Origin: Cyprinodon diabolis
Taxonomy: Eukaryota; Chordata; Actinopteri; Cyprinodontiformes; Cyprinodontidae
Direction of reading: 5' to 3'
Length of the DNA: 64,000 nt
NCBI GenBank assembly: GCA_030533445.1
Contig: CM060069.1
Location: 3,950,716 to 4,014,715 of the forward strand
In this document: one piece after another, positions 1 to 11,966 of the stretch
Layout: every line of letters begins with the position of its first letter
How positions within the stretch are numbered: the stretch's first letter is position 1
Translations under genes and position numbers: made by a program
The notes under the pieces: generated by a model
Told to the model about the DNA's origin: nothing
What the model saw: only the letters and a program-made list of their open reading frames with translations
The model's database searches: none

Positions 1-527
1 TACTAAATACATTTTAATCACACTGAATCAAACTAAATAGCAAATGTTTATCTCTGAAAAGCGTAGCTTTGAGCACAGGTTTACCGTTATAACTTAGTTG
101 CCAGGTTTAGACATGTAACGTTTACCTATGTTTGCACCTAAAGTTAAACTCTTAACTATATAAATAATAAATACCGGATGCCCTCTTGCTAAACAGTTTC
201 CCATGTTCAATGAAAGGAATTGTGTTATAATTAATGTTCACATACTTTTAATTTATATTAGTAGTGTTTTTTTGTTTGTTTTATAAGATATCCAGGGTTA
301 ATAAAACAAAAAGCTGCATGACTATAACATGCACAGGTTTTGAATGGAAATTGTCTATTTTTTAAATATTCTATTTTCTTTTCAGATTATACAATTACAG
401 ACCAAATAATTAACTTAATAAAAAACTTGCCATTTTGTACATTTTCAGTTTTGATTATTTCATGCCATACTTTATCAAGGTACAGAAGACCATCTACATC
501 AAGGTTTTCATGAATCAAACCTGGATG

Positions 528-848
528 GTGCTGCCTTATACAGCTGCTTCTTTTTCTATGTCTGCTTCTGTCTCCTTGAACCCCAGTCGGCCTCAGCAGA
601 TGGCCGCTCACACTGAGCCTGGTTCTGCTGGAGCTTTCTTCATGTTCAAAGGGAGTTTTTTCCTCTCTACTGTCGCTACAAGCATGCTTAATGTGAAGGA
701 TTGCTGAAGAGTCATGAGTCAATGGAATCAACTAGTTTCCTTTGATAGAAAAGTTTGAATAAATCTGACTGGATGATCTGATGAACTGTAAAGTGCCTGA
801 AATGACATGTGTTTTGAAATGGCCTATAGAAATAAACTGAATTGAATT
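528..848 (+). mobile_element. LINE-A (L2-like) 3'UTR fragment
   Basis: This is the 3' untranslated tail of a non-LTR retrotransposon family repeated throughout the window (called LINE-A here). It has the same order of blocks as the fuller copy at 12406-13195 and ends in the shared AATAAACTGAATTGAATT-type tail. It is 5'-truncated, as expected for target-primed reverse transcription. The small ORFs inside it are accidental. Confidence 0.75.
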
Positions 849-2030
849 AAAGTTAGATGGAACCGGTGCCCGTGTTTTTATACAAACAAGTGAAGAAACG
901 GAAGGTCTGGACAGTGCAATTCTGTATCCAACCAAACATTTTCCACAGAAAATAGACAATAAAACCCAGATCGTAACATACCTTCTGTCATACAGTCTAC
1001 CCTTCCAATATGGCGGTCGCGTTTACGTAAAAACCCTTCCTAAAGTTGCTCTTCTCTGTCTTGATCCCCCATATGTAAACCCCAATAAAGTGTGAATCTC
1101 CTTATATATAAAACCTAACAGCTAAAAGGGGAAGTCATAAATATCTGCCCCGTAATAAATAAAAAGAGCCAGAAATAAGAGGAGATAACAGTTAGCTTCC
1201 AGTGCTAAACATGCACGAGCTATTTGTAAACACGGAACCGCTGAAGTTTGATACAACAACAGAAGCATGCTGAAGAGCTCAGGGCCACTTCTGAAACCAG
1301 ACAAAACAGGAGTCTTTTTCTACCTTAAATTGAAGACCGACTACCTCGCCGAACACTTAGGGAGGAAACTGGTTCTGTTATATGAAGCGACCACCGCCTG
1401 GGAGACTCAAAACAAAAAAGCTGAGTGACGTAATCAACGAGCGACACTTCTTTTTCATTAAATTTTAACTTGGCACCAATTTAAAGGGGCATTCCTGCCA
1501 ACGACTGTTTCGAAGTATGGGCAAGGATACATATGTATACACTGTTATTTTTTGTGTATACAAAAAATACATAAATAAATAAATAAAACAACTGAAAACA
1601 GTAAATAATATCCTCATATAAAACCTTGTGCCATTTGCAAAGGACACTAGAGCATTCACATGTGGTCTGTTACAACACCCCAACATATAATTTAAAGAAC
1701 ACATTTACATTATTTTTTAATCCCTTCAACCTCTATCCAAACCCACCTGTTGCAGAATGTAGACATCTTAAGATAACGTTTTTAACTGTCTTCTCTTCCT
1801 TGCCAACTTAATATTTCCCAACTGCATGTTTCCCTATCATGTGCAAAGAACTATTGAGGTAGGTATATCATGTCTAACATAACTCTTGCACTAACTGTTT
1901 TTCTCTCAAATATGATCCTTGCACTTTTGTCCCTGCTATGCTATTGTGAATGTTGTACAAATATCTCTTTCTTCCCTTATCTATGGAAGCCCGTTTCCGC
2001 CACATTAAAAAAAAGGCCAAATAGAAATTT
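849..2030. other. Gene-free stretch; possible CpG/ATGGCGG promoter near 1010
   Basis: No protein gene is recognised. Around 1008-1020 there is a YY1-like ATGGCGG context beside CpGs, and on the minus strand a donor-like AGAAG/GTATGT lies at about 985. A minus-strand first exon is therefore conceivable, but no downstream exon was found. The remainder is AT-rich and holds only short chance ORFs. Confidence 0.3.
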
Positions 2031-2119
2031 ATAATTATGAGATACAAAGTTTGAAAGTTAAATATCTCATAATTATGACATTTTTGACTCATAATTCTGA
2101 TTTTGTATCTCATAATTAT
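2031..2119. repeat. MITE-like inverted repeat (AATTATGAGATAC family)
   Basis: An 18-bp arm at 2031-2048 is the exact reverse complement of 2102-2119, and the same CATAATTATGA word recurs between them. This forms a hairpin of the kind seen in short teleost inverted-repeat elements. It carries no coding capacity. Confidence 0.55.
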
Positions 2120-2204
2120 GACTTAAAAGTCTAATTTATTAATTTGAATCTATTCAATTTAATTCAATTCATTTTATGCATTGTGTAATATACAGGGGGT
2201 AATT

Positions 2205-2520
2205 AGGGGCTATCAGCGTTCACGACCACCTCCCGATCAGGAATCGTAAGGTCAGGAGAAAATCAAATATGTTTGAAATTCAGTCGGCAGTCGTGGACAA
2301 ATCGCTTAGTGCGCAAACAAGGATTCGTCTTCTTCGTCCTCCCAGATAAAAACACAGAAACATGGTTTTTAGACACACAGTGTGAGCAGGCATCAGAGCG
2401 TCAGTTCGCACAGTGTGAGAACATACATTGTGAGCTATGACATTTAAACGGTTTCGTCGTACAGTGTGAGCTGTAGCTGCGTGCCACAATTGAAAAAATT
2501 GTACAGTGTATTAAAGTCAT
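2205..2520 (-). mobile_element. MITE family M, truncated copy
   Basis: The segment is homologous, in the opposite orientation, to part of the complete copy at 24951-25556. Shared blocks include the CCATCAGGAATTGTAAGG-like and AAATCAAGCATGTTTGAA-like words. The terminal repeats of the full copy are not both present. The 69-residue minus ORF over it is not a gene. Confidence 0.55.
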
Positions 2521-2596
2521 AACTTATTACGGTTTCTAGGGACATTGCTGTCTTTTGTTAAAAACCAACTATGTTCAAAAGGAGGATGGAAGATAA

Positions 2597-3083
2597 TGTC
2601 GTCATGGTTTTGGTTATGTTGTGCTTTACTTTGCTCCATGTTTCCTAGTTTTATTGGTTTAATTCCTATTTTGTTGTAGTTTTTAGATTTTTGTTAGTTC
2701 TCAGGTTTTTCTGTTTTCCTCTGTTGCCCTCTTGTGTGTTCCTTTCCCCTTGGCTCCCTCGTTTTCTCCTCACACCTGCTCCCCGTCAGCTCGTTAGCCC
2801 TGCCATTGTCTCAGTCAGCTACATATACTCCCCCTCTGCAGTCACTCCTGATTGGTTCCTTGTCGTTGCTGGCTTCTCATGTTGTTGTCTTCATACCTCG
2901 TCTCTCTGCGGCTCGTGTTTGGTTTCCCCTGATGTCTCCATGGTTCTGGTTTGCTTTACATTTTTAGTTGGATTTTTGGATTCCTGCCTTTGTTAAACTG
3001 TTTCCTTTGATTAAATTTGTAAGAACTCACCTCTGCCTTCCTGCCTCTGCATTTGGGTCCACAAACACCAACCAAGACGTGAC
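2597..3083 (+). mobile_element. Candidate solo LTR (Ty3/gypsy-like)
   Basis: The stretch begins TGTCGTCATGG and ends ACGTGACA (TG...CA ends). It contains a TATATA box near 2823 and has the pyrimidine-rich composition and CCTCTGCATTTGGGTCC ending typical of fish gypsy-type LTRs. I could not find an exact 5-bp target duplication, so the borders and the solo-LTR call are provisional. Confidence 0.45.
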
Positions 3084-3119
3084 AAATGTGTGAATAAGAC
3101 ACAGATGTTTTTTCAGAAA

Positions 3120-3665
3120 AAAACAGACGGCTTGCAAGACTGAAAAAAGCATGATGCAAACTGAGCTGCGATACCAAGAAAGCCCAGCAGAGAATGTACT
3201 TCCTGCGGCAGCTGAAGAAATTCAACCTGCCCAGGACAATGATGGTGCAGTTCTACTCCTCCATCATTGAGTCCATCCTCACTTCCTCCATCACCATCTG
3301 GTACGCTGGTGCCACCGCTAAGGACAAGAGCAGACTGCAGCGTGTCATCCGGTCTGCAGAGAAGGTGATTAGCTGCAACCTCCCATCTCTCCAGGAGCTG
3401 CACGCCTCCAGGACTCTGAGGCGTGCAGGGAAGATTGTGGCTGATCCCTCGCACCCCAGTCACAAACTATTTCAGTCACTACCCTCTGGCAGGAGGCTGT
3501 GGTCCATCAGGACCAGAACCTCCCGTCACAAAAACAGTTTTTTCCCATCTGCTATCGGCCTTATCAACAAGGCCAAGACCCGCCCGTGACACTGGACAAT
3601 GTTTCTCTCCCCCATTCAGGATTTCTGCATTACATTAACGCACAGTCTACTGTTTGTATATAGCT

Positions 3666-3730
<65 letters not shown>

Positions 3731-3835
3731 TATCTTATTTTGTTTTGTTTTGTTTTTTCTCTGCACCAACAACACCAAGTCAAATTCCTTGTAAGTGCAA
3801 ACCTACTTGGCAATAAACTTGATTCTGATTCTGAA
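3120..3835 (+). mobile_element. LINE fragment: reverse transcriptase C-terminus plus 3' tail
   Basis: The frame at 3194-3589 encodes the conserved C-terminal region of a CR1/L2/Rex-type LINE polyprotein: YFLRQLKKF, then FYSSIIESIL, then LHASRTLRRAGKI and SLPSGRRLWSI. It is 5'-truncated, lacking the endonuclease and most of the palm. The 3' end shows TTGGCAATAAACTTGATTCTGATTCTGA-like microsatellite-style LINE tailing (3808-3836). A long TA microsatellite splits the 3'UTR. The sequence is a dead copy, not a host gene. Confidence 0.85.
3673..3728. repeat. (TA)n microsatellite
   Basis: An uninterrupted TA dinucleotide run of about 28 units lies inside the 3'UTR of the LINE fragment. It is probably length-polymorphic. 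Confidence 0.95.
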
Positions 3836-4649
3836 GAGGAAGAGAGGAATACTACAGAAAATATTGAATATGAATATTGAAGAAGTAGGCTGCCAGGCAG
3901 ATGTCTCCATCTACTGTTGCAACTGCTAAAGAAAGATGCCCAATGTTTTCTTTTTTGCTGAAATAGAGTCTCAAAGAGCTTAGTTAAAGTATTTTGATAT
4001 TCCCATAATAAACAAGACATTTCTGGAAAAAAAATGTTTTAATTGAATACATAGTCACAGCAATATTATCAGGAAGGTAAAACATTGTTTCTGATGTCTT
4101 CTTGTATTCATTATGTGACTGAGAAAAACCAAGTTGCCTCATAGGAACAGCCGTAATGGCCCTATAGAGCTGTACAGACAGAAAAGATTTATTAGCTTCA
4201 ACAGTCTCCACAGATCCACAAGGCGCCTTCACTTTCTAATCTCCTCTCCAGCATCATTAAGCGTACATCACTTTCATCTCCTGGTCCTGTTCCACTCAGG
4301 GATCCTTCCTCCTGTCTTTAGCATAACCTGTATCTAATTGCCTGAGGCTCACACATGTGGATGACTCTGAGCATGAGTCGAGCTCTTCAGGATAGATGTT
4401 GGAGTAATGACTTCCAGCTCAGTCTTTGGGTAATGAGCATTTCCTGGTAGCTGCCTGAGGATGACTTTAAAAGCCGTGGTTAGTTTCTGAGGCCTATTTG
4501 GCTCTCAGTTCTATTTCAGCTGAAGAAAAAAACTGAAAATAAATTCATAGTTTTTAAGTGCATGTTTCAATATATCTATCTATGGCTTTGAGAAAATGAG
4601 GACCTCCTTTCCATAGTTCTTGTGTTTATTTGCTTTTGTGTCTCACTTA

Positions 4650-5275
4650 ATTCAATTTCAATTCAGTTTATTTATATAGCGCCAAATTCACAACACATGT
4701 CATCTCAAGGCACTTTACAGTTCAACCAGATCATACAGTCAAATTGATACAAAGTTTTCTATCTAAGGAAAACCAGTTGATTGCATTGACTCATTGACTC
4801 AAATACAATCCCTCACACTAAGCATGCTTGTAGCGACAGTGGAGAGGAAAAACTCCCTTTTAACAGGAAGAAACCTCCAGCAGAACCAGGCTCAGTGTGA
4901 GCGGCCATCTGCCAAGGCCGACTGGGGTTCAAGGAGACAGAAGCAGAGATACAAAAAGCAGCTGTAAAAGGCGGCCCCGTCCAGGAAACACACAGCCAGG
5001 CAGACGAGCTCCAAGGCAGCTCCCATGCCAGAGGATGAAGAGAGCACATCCACCCAGCCACGGCCAGAGAAACAGGACCACACTGGAAGACAGGCCGATC
5101 TCCAACATCTACAAACAAGGGTGTTGATGGAAGCAGCACAGCTGATGTTTCTTTCCTGGATGACGTCACAGCCAAACAGGAACAGACGAGGCAAAGCTAC
5201 TCTGAGGAAAAGCAGAGAGAGCAGAAGGTTAGAGATTGAACAAACAGATTCTGCAGAATAGGAGAACTTAAAGGT
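4650..5275 (-). mobile_element. LINE-A 3'UTR copy
   Basis: Near-complete LINE-A 3'UTR in reverse orientation. It starts with the AATTCAGTTTATTTATATAGCG tail complement and continues through the shared AGCATGCTTGTAGCGACAGT block to the upstream UTR. The ORFs of 76-120 residues on both strands are shadows of this repeat. Confidence 0.8.
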
Positions 5276-5535
5276 TTTAGATTATAGAAAACTGTTATAG
5301 TAGAAAGAGATAACCTGGGTAAATACTAAATGTATAGCTTACCTTTTCCAGGGTGTAAAGCTCTTACAAACAGACCGTTTTTAGATGTCTTTTCGTTTTC
5401 AGGAAAATACATTTATTGGGGCGTCCGTTTCACCTCGCAATCCATCACATACATCCACAACCTTATCTGTCCTCACTTTTGCAGCATAACATCAACTTCT
5501 TCAACAGATATTTAACAGAACTTGAAACCCTTGAT

Positions 5536-6163
5536 CAGGGGCAGATATAAGAAATTTGGGACCCTAGGCAAAATCAGGCAGGGGGCCCTCTGAATAGAGA
5601 AGACAACATATAAAACAGATCTATTACACAGAATTGTTAATAGAATAGACATCCATTATCTGTTTGTAGGTTTTGTACCTCTCTTCTTGTCCCTTTTCTT
5701 CTTGTTTTCCTCTCTATGTTTTGTACTCAGCTGACTTTTCATGCTCTAAAGGAATGAAAGATTTTTTCCAAGCACTAAGCTCACTTAACTGATTGCTCCT
5801 TCCTGTGTTTCCAAAAAGGCCAAAGTAAATAACCCAGTCCTTCTTTTCACTGTAGACAAGCCATGATCTGCTTATCTGTTCTCCATTTTTCATTTGGATG
5901 AAATAATAGCTGCATGAATCATGACAGCAGACAAGATAGAGGAGAGCAGGAGGCGGGATTACCAATCTACTTGCTCTGGAGAGCAGAGTTTGCTGCTTTT
6001 AGGTGTTATCGCCAAAGTCTCCAGTAGCAGAAAAAAGTTGCTAGATTTGGTGCTGGGTGCCTTATTGAAAAAAAGTGCTAGACGGGTCTGAAAAGTCGCT
6101 AAATATAGCGACAAAAGCTGTAAATTGGCAACACTGCTCTTAGCACAGTTTGTTTTGAAATGG
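5536..6163. mobile_element. hAT-type MITE family A, copy A1 (one end missing)
   Basis: The left end, CAGGGGCAGATATAAGAAA, matches the terminal repeat of copies A3 and A4. Internal sequence follows A4 in reverse complement up to about 6163, where homology stops, so the other terminal repeat is lost. It shares with A3 and A4 a short minus-strand reading frame (5714-5965) containing SCSYYFIQMKNGEQISRSW. Confidence 0.7.
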
Positions 6164-8010
6164 TAATAAGTAATAGTTGCTACTGTATAAACAGTGTGTC
6201 TTTCTAGACAAACCTTTAAGGGGCCAAACTTGGCTGTTTTATTCTGTGATTCAGATCTTTTTGAAATTCTCCAAACTGGCAGTGTTTTACTCTGTCACAA
6301 TCTCTCTATTCCTGTCTATGCACCGTGGTTCTTTTTTTATTTCCTATGGTGTCCTGTCTAGCAATGTGGTAATAAGGATTGTTGTCTTAATGCCAGAAAG
6401 AGCCCAACAGATTTTACTCTCACTAGTGGAACTTTATGGCTTTCGCTATTGTGCTCTGCTTGATTTATATATATATATATAAATAGCTTTATTATGATTT
6501 ATGTAGGGAATAATTCATGTTATGAGGACACTACATTGTAAAAGTAGGAAAAAGAGAGAGAAAAGGTGAAAGAAAGAGGAGACAGAAGGGAGAGATTGAC
6601 AAAACTTCATCAGTCTTCTTCATCACCTGCAAAGAGATATATAAAAAAGAACATCATTACCATCAAATAGCACCGTGGGTCTGACCAAAATAGAGCAAGG
6701 GTCTACCTCGGTCGGAGTTACACAAACACATTTGCAGAGAATCATATGCGGCCTGAGCAGCCCCATGCATTATAAAACATTACAAATTTATACAATCTGG
6801 TTTTTTGTTGGATTATTTTTATAAAAATCTAGGCAATACACTGCTGCAGCAATGCTGTTGAAGTTATAGAGGCTCCTACAGGTAAGTAGGATTTTACTGT
6901 AGCACAAATTAGGATCACTGAACCGTCAGCCATAGGCTTTTATTGACACTTGGCATCACATCAGATGGTCAGAATCTGCATGTGGGCAACTTATTTTCCC
7001 ATTCATTTTGGTGTTTTTTATACATTGCAACCTTTGCATGGAAATCGATGATAAAAGTGACCTGTCATGACCCATTTTGTGCATACATCTTTATAATGAG
7101 ACCCACGAACTGTTGTAACAACACAATCTTTGCCATGTTAAAGTTGTTTTAAGTTGTGCATGTTGTTAAACATTATGGCTTAGTTTTCTAGTTTTGTTGT
7201 TTTTCCTCCAAAGAACGTTTTAGGTGACGTCTGATTATAACGATTAATAGGAGGTTAATGTTTCATGAACTGCTTAATATTATACATTGTAAAATATAAT
7301 AGACACAGTCATTAAGATTAAAACAACAAAACGTTCTGAAGAGATTGAAATGATTCTGTTTGCTGAATTGTCCGCTCTCACTGTATATGTCCCTCCTCAC
7401 CCCATGGTGTAATTCACCAACCTTCAGTAAACTATTTTTTTTAGCTGAACATAACTTAAAGAAACAGGTTCTCATTACACTTAAATAAATAGAAAGATAA
7501 ATGGCCCTTTGACTGAGCAGCACATACTGTTTTCATTAAGGCCTCAGGCATTTACCTTAGATCTATGGAACATAGATCAAGACAACTGACTGCAGAGGAC
7601 GTTGTTAAGTTTTGCTGCAAAGTCATCAATAGCGGTGACTGTAAATCACCTTTAACCTGGTGTACTCATCCTCTCAGCAGCAAGTGTCCTTTCAAAGGGA
7701 AGAAAGTTTAAACACTTCCAATAAAAAGTTTTTTTACTCCCTTTTTGTTCAGGGGCTCCAGAGAGGGGCCTTAGATCAATTCAAGGATCAGAGAAGACTT
7801 AGATCAAATGAGCTGCAGTCCTGGAATATGAATGGGATTAAGGGCCTTTCCTGTTGCATGGATCTCAGTTAGCCGTTTGCTGTGCAGCTTAAAAATCCTA
7901 AAGTGGTCCTGCTTGAAGAAGTTATTAAATATGGGGTGGTCCACCTACAGGTCTGAGAAAGCTAACATTTGATTCTTCAGTATCTGTTACTTCAACCTAG
8001 GGTTTGAACT
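6164..8010. other. No gene recognised
   Basis: AT-rich sequence with only short ORFs and a small TA run at 6464-6483. No splice-bounded conserved coding blocks or known repeat ends were recognised. Confidence 0.4.
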
Positions 8011-8047
8011 AACATAAGGTCCTAAGATAAGGTTAGGACCTTATGTT
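8011..8047. repeat. Perfect 15-bp inverted repeat, 7-bp loop
   Basis: The arm AACATAAGGTCCTAA at 8011-8025 is exactly complementary to 8033-8047, with spacer GATAAGG. It could be a paired terminal or fold-back relic, or a chance hairpin. No oligo-T follows, so it is not a bacterial-type terminator. Confidence 0.85.
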
Positions 8048-8540
8048 CTCTATTTTTCTCATCATTGTAGCTTCATATGGCCTTTGTTTTTTTAACCTGT
8101 GACATCATCCTACAGGGAAATATAGACAATGCAGTCGGGCCTGTTTTTGGTGCTACGTGCTTTTTCTCACCTAGACATAATTGTGTGGGGCCAGATTTTA
8201 CTGTATCTAATGGTAATACCCTTTTTCAAAATGGCTAAAAAAAAAATTAAACTTACGAATGATTTTAGTTGCAGTTGGAGCAGCTCACTGAACGGTGATA
8301 AACGACTCGGTAGATGACCCATGTTAAAATCGTCTTGAAATGGCTCGGTTACGATCGGCATACAGGCGAACGTCAGAACCTGGGTGGACCATGATACCTT
8401 TAAGCGCGACGTACGTACGTCACAACATCGCGACAGTCGCTTCTGATATAACAACCCCAAACGACTCTGCTTGCATTCCATGAACATGGCTCTTGTATGA
8501 GGGATTCGGACAGAAAAAAGGGGCAAACAATAAAGCACAC

Positions 8541-8780
8541 TTATGACACTCTGGCTCCCTTCCATGTTGCTCTCCATTTGTTTGCTTTGCTGATTTCTGT
8601 CAAACTGATGGCATAATCAACGCTAACCCTGCATGAGGAAGGGTTAGCTTCATCAAGCACTAGGCCGCAGCACCTCTTAGTTGTTACGGCATAGAGCTTG
8701 GAATCCTGCTGTTCTGAGTTCAAAGCCCACTCCCACAGACTGCCAATTGTTAGCGGGTCGACCTGTGTTTGGAAAAACAA
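8541..8780 (-). pseudogene. Unrecognised ORF, possible exon or captured coding fragment
   Basis: A 79-residue frame whose composition looks more protein-like than its surroundings (SLWEWALNSEQQDSKLYAVT then KRCCGLVLDEANPSSCRVSV). I do not recognise the family. There is no clear start context and no companion exon was found. The neighbouring 8270-8460 sequence is unusually CpG-rich for this window, so a decayed transposon or captured exon is plausible. Confidence 0.25.
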
Positions 8781-9299
8781 ACGTTAACCTGCTTTTGTTG
8801 GCTCACCAGCTTGACTGTTTCTTTGCTAGACAGAGCCACCTATGAGGCTGGTTAACCGTTACATTTTTTAACATAGAAAGTATTCATGGATCTGTGTTGT
8901 GAGTCTTGTCTTCTGTCCACATGAACCCTCACCTGACCTCATCAGATCAAATACTGACCTTAGTTCTGCTGGAGGTCTCCATCCCAGCTGACCAGGTGAA
9001 CTGAACTCTAAACCAGGTTAGTGACTCACACGTTGAGATCATCCTCTGTCAGGTTTCCATGGTCACTAACCTGTTTCCTCTCACCAGAGTTACCTGCCTC
9101 AGACGCAGCCGCTGCTACTGCAGATCCGCTAACTGTCCAGTTTTAAATAAATGCTTTTGAAGTTATTCCACTGTTTGTGTTCCCTAAATACTAGATTCCT
9201 ATTTTCTGAGTCATTACATAAAGAAATAATATGTTCCTTAAAAAATATATGAGAGCAAATTATAATTTATTTTATGCTTAGCCAGTAATTAATCTAATC

Positions 9300-10345
9300 T
9301 TCCATTCCACTTGGCCAGAGAGTCAAAACGTTAATTGTGGACCCTGGGCACCAGCTTCTGTTACCCTGGAGAGGAAGAAGACAGAGGAATGTGTATCAGG
9401 ATGTTTTGCCTGTTGGGATCCTGAGGCTTGCCCACCAGAAGGCGCCGAGGATCCTCTTCTGTTATATGTTTTCTGTCAGGAACTGGGGTTACTGTTGGGA
9501 TCTGGAGATCTACCATCTGTCTCCAGCAGAGAGCGCTGTGGGTCTCCTGGGCTGGAGCCTCTAGCACACCTGAAGCTCATCAACCCATCAGGAGACCTTC
9601 CTACATAAGCAGCAGCCAGACCTTCCTTCAACGCCGCAGTGTTGATCAAGTTTGGTTAGCGAAACCTGAGCCTCTGTTAATAGAATCCTAGTAGACCCTA
9701 GAGAGAAACTAGATTCTAACCTGCCTCTGTCTTCTCTGCCTCATAGGAAACCTGATCAAAGTCTGAAGCTCTGGATGAGCTTAGTCTGGAAACCTGCCTG
9801 CCTGCCCAAGGAAGCCAAACCAGAAGACATCAGTCTGGATTCCTCCAACAGCTCTCAAGGAAGAGCTAAGAAACCAAGTCAAAGTCTGAAACTCATGAGT
9901 CAGAAGCTAGACGCTGCTGCCGCTGAGCTCCCTGCTGAATCTACAGTCTCTGGACCCCCAACAGCTCTCAAGGAAGAGCTAGGAAAACTAAACTCAAGTC
10001 TGAGACTCTCTAGCCAGAAGCTAGACGCTGCTGCTGCTGAGTTCTCTGCTACTTCCACATTCTCTGGACCCAACCGGTTCCCCATCTCAAGGATCTGTCA
10101 GAACCACTTCAAGGTACATTCAGAAATTACTCACTCGTCAAACCATCTAACTGCCTGGCTAATCAAACTCTCCATCTCTCCAGATATCAGTGATCCCAGT
10201 CCCGGACCTGTACCAGAACCAGTCCTTTTTCCTCTGTGTGTTTTCCCAATAAATAATATTGTTAAACTTTTACTCCGTCTCCAGAGGTGTTCTGCATGTG
10301 GGTTTAGTCCTATAAGCCAATCACGACATTGCCCAACATTTTTAT
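9300..10345 (+). repeat. Repeat-derived region with 112-bp tandem duplication
   Basis: A block at about 9847-9958 is repeated at 9959-10070: CAACAGCTCTCAAGGAAGAG followed by an AAGCTAGACGCTGCTGC block in both. The far end, TTTTCCCAATAAATAATATTG followed by a TTACTCCGTCTCC block, resembles the polyadenylation end of a retroelement LTR or UTR. The 198-residue plus ORF (9775-10371) spans the duplication and has no recognised domain, so it is not called as a gene. Confidence 0.5.
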
Positions 10346-10797
10346 TTCTCAGAAAATATGCAGTGATCTAAAGTGAGTGAGTTATAATTGAATAAGTCAA
10401 TGTCCATGCTTGAACTCTCAGTAGCAGTACAATTTCTTACTGGTGTTCATGATGCTGCAGACTCTTGTTGGGAGCTAGACTTTCTGCAAAAAACCCTAAC
10501 ATGTACCTTCAAAATGGAGTCAACACTGATATAAAAAATATCCCTCAAGCCTCTCGTAGATTTATTAGAAGTTTCCAAAGATATGGCATGAACGTTATAT
10601 TAGTGTTTTAAACCTTAAGTAAAATAAAACTTGTTTGAGCGATATAAACAACACCTAACGTAAGCATGGCTCACCATGAGATCCATTTTGTTAGCTTGTA
10701 TTAACCAACATTAAACTAAATGATCAAAAATAATCAAGGAAACAAATTATTTTGCATCTTTTAGTGCTAAATAAGGGGCCCCTCTTACTATAAGAGG

Positions 10798-10880
10798 GGT
10801 TATCCAGTGCTATCTCTATAGTTACGCTGCTATAGGCTTAGACTGCTGGAGGACATAGGGACCCCTTTGACCATCATGCT
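10798..10880 (+). mobile_element. LINE-A short fragment
   Basis: It matches the 5' part of the LINE-A 3'UTR (block with CTGCTATAGGCTTAGACTGC and GGAGGACATAGGGACCCC), also present in reverse near 39270-39320 and 43255-43310. No coding content. Confidence 0.6.
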
Positions 10881-11958
10881 CTGTGGTTATTTCTTTGTCA
10901 GATAAAGCACAACAAAAAATTTTCAAAATAAATAATATCACAAAGCTGCCGGTCACATCTGACCTTCAGGGTAGCTCCAAACCAAGTCTGACCTTCTTGG
11001 CAGCTGCAGGCTGCGCTTGACCTTTTTGATAGCTTAAAACAAGCTTTGAGAAAGTAATATCTAGTTTGAGGCTGTTCACAATTAGGCAACTAAGTTGTCC
11101 TTGTTTTTAATTTTCTATATTACTTGGTCTAACAGTTTTTTTTTTAAGTGTAAAGGAATTATGTTCAATTACAGGTGAAAAATTGAGGAACATTTTATCA
11201 TGGTATTTTTATATTTCTCTAAATAATAAAATTTTAAAAAGGAGCGTGCAGCCTTTTCATTTCAGCTGTCAGATTATAATTAGAAGAAAAGTCCTGTCTT
11301 AAATATTTGCCAAGCTAAACCGTTTTTTTTTTTATCCACAGTGGAGAAATGTTGCGTAAGTGTTCTGAGAAATATCCAGGGTCTATTTCTCTTCAACTTG
11401 TCAGAAATTATGATCATATTACCACTGAAATTCCTGTGGTAAAACTGAGTCCCTGGATATAGGCAGTATGGATATTGGGCAATCCCACAACAACAGAACA
11501 ATATTCAGTGCAAGGACCTCTCACAGCTTCTGTCAAATTGAAATCAGGATTTAGTTTGTGAATCGGTACCTTTCTTATAAGGGACACACTGAGCCCTCTA
11601 CCGTCTCTGACATTTCTGGGTATGTTGTGTAATCATAGTAGAAATGCTCAGTGGGCAGCAGCTGCTTGGCCACAGTTTTACGTTGCTTTCACAAGAAAGT
11701 ATCCCAGCTTGCTAAGGAGAGCCATGTGGCCATAAGGACCTTCTGAAATTAACCAGATATAGTATCTACTCCATAATAAGTTGGTTCAGAACCAGTGGAA
11801 AATATCCTGATGATTAAAACAAACTGAGGTCAACATAATATTATAAGGGACGCGCTCATCTGTATTTGTTTTGTTCCAAAACTGAACTTATGCCATTTAA
11901 TAATGGTGTGGTTAAAATTTTTCTTAAGGTTATCTTAAGCAGTTATTAGTACCTGTGC
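10881..11958. other. No gene recognised
   Basis: AT-rich sequence without conserved coding blocks. Small ORFs at 10898-11089 and 11280-11501 have no recognisable domain. Confidence 0.4.
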
Positions 11959-11966
11959 ATAGCAGA

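Noticed and set aside
3673..3728. TA run as an origin or matrix attachment site
   Set aside because: Simple microsatellite within a dead LINE 3'UTR; nothing supports another role.
9775..10371. 198-codon plus ORF as a gene
   Set aside because: It spans a 112-bp tandem duplication in retroelement-like sequence and has no recognised domain; both strands are open in part.
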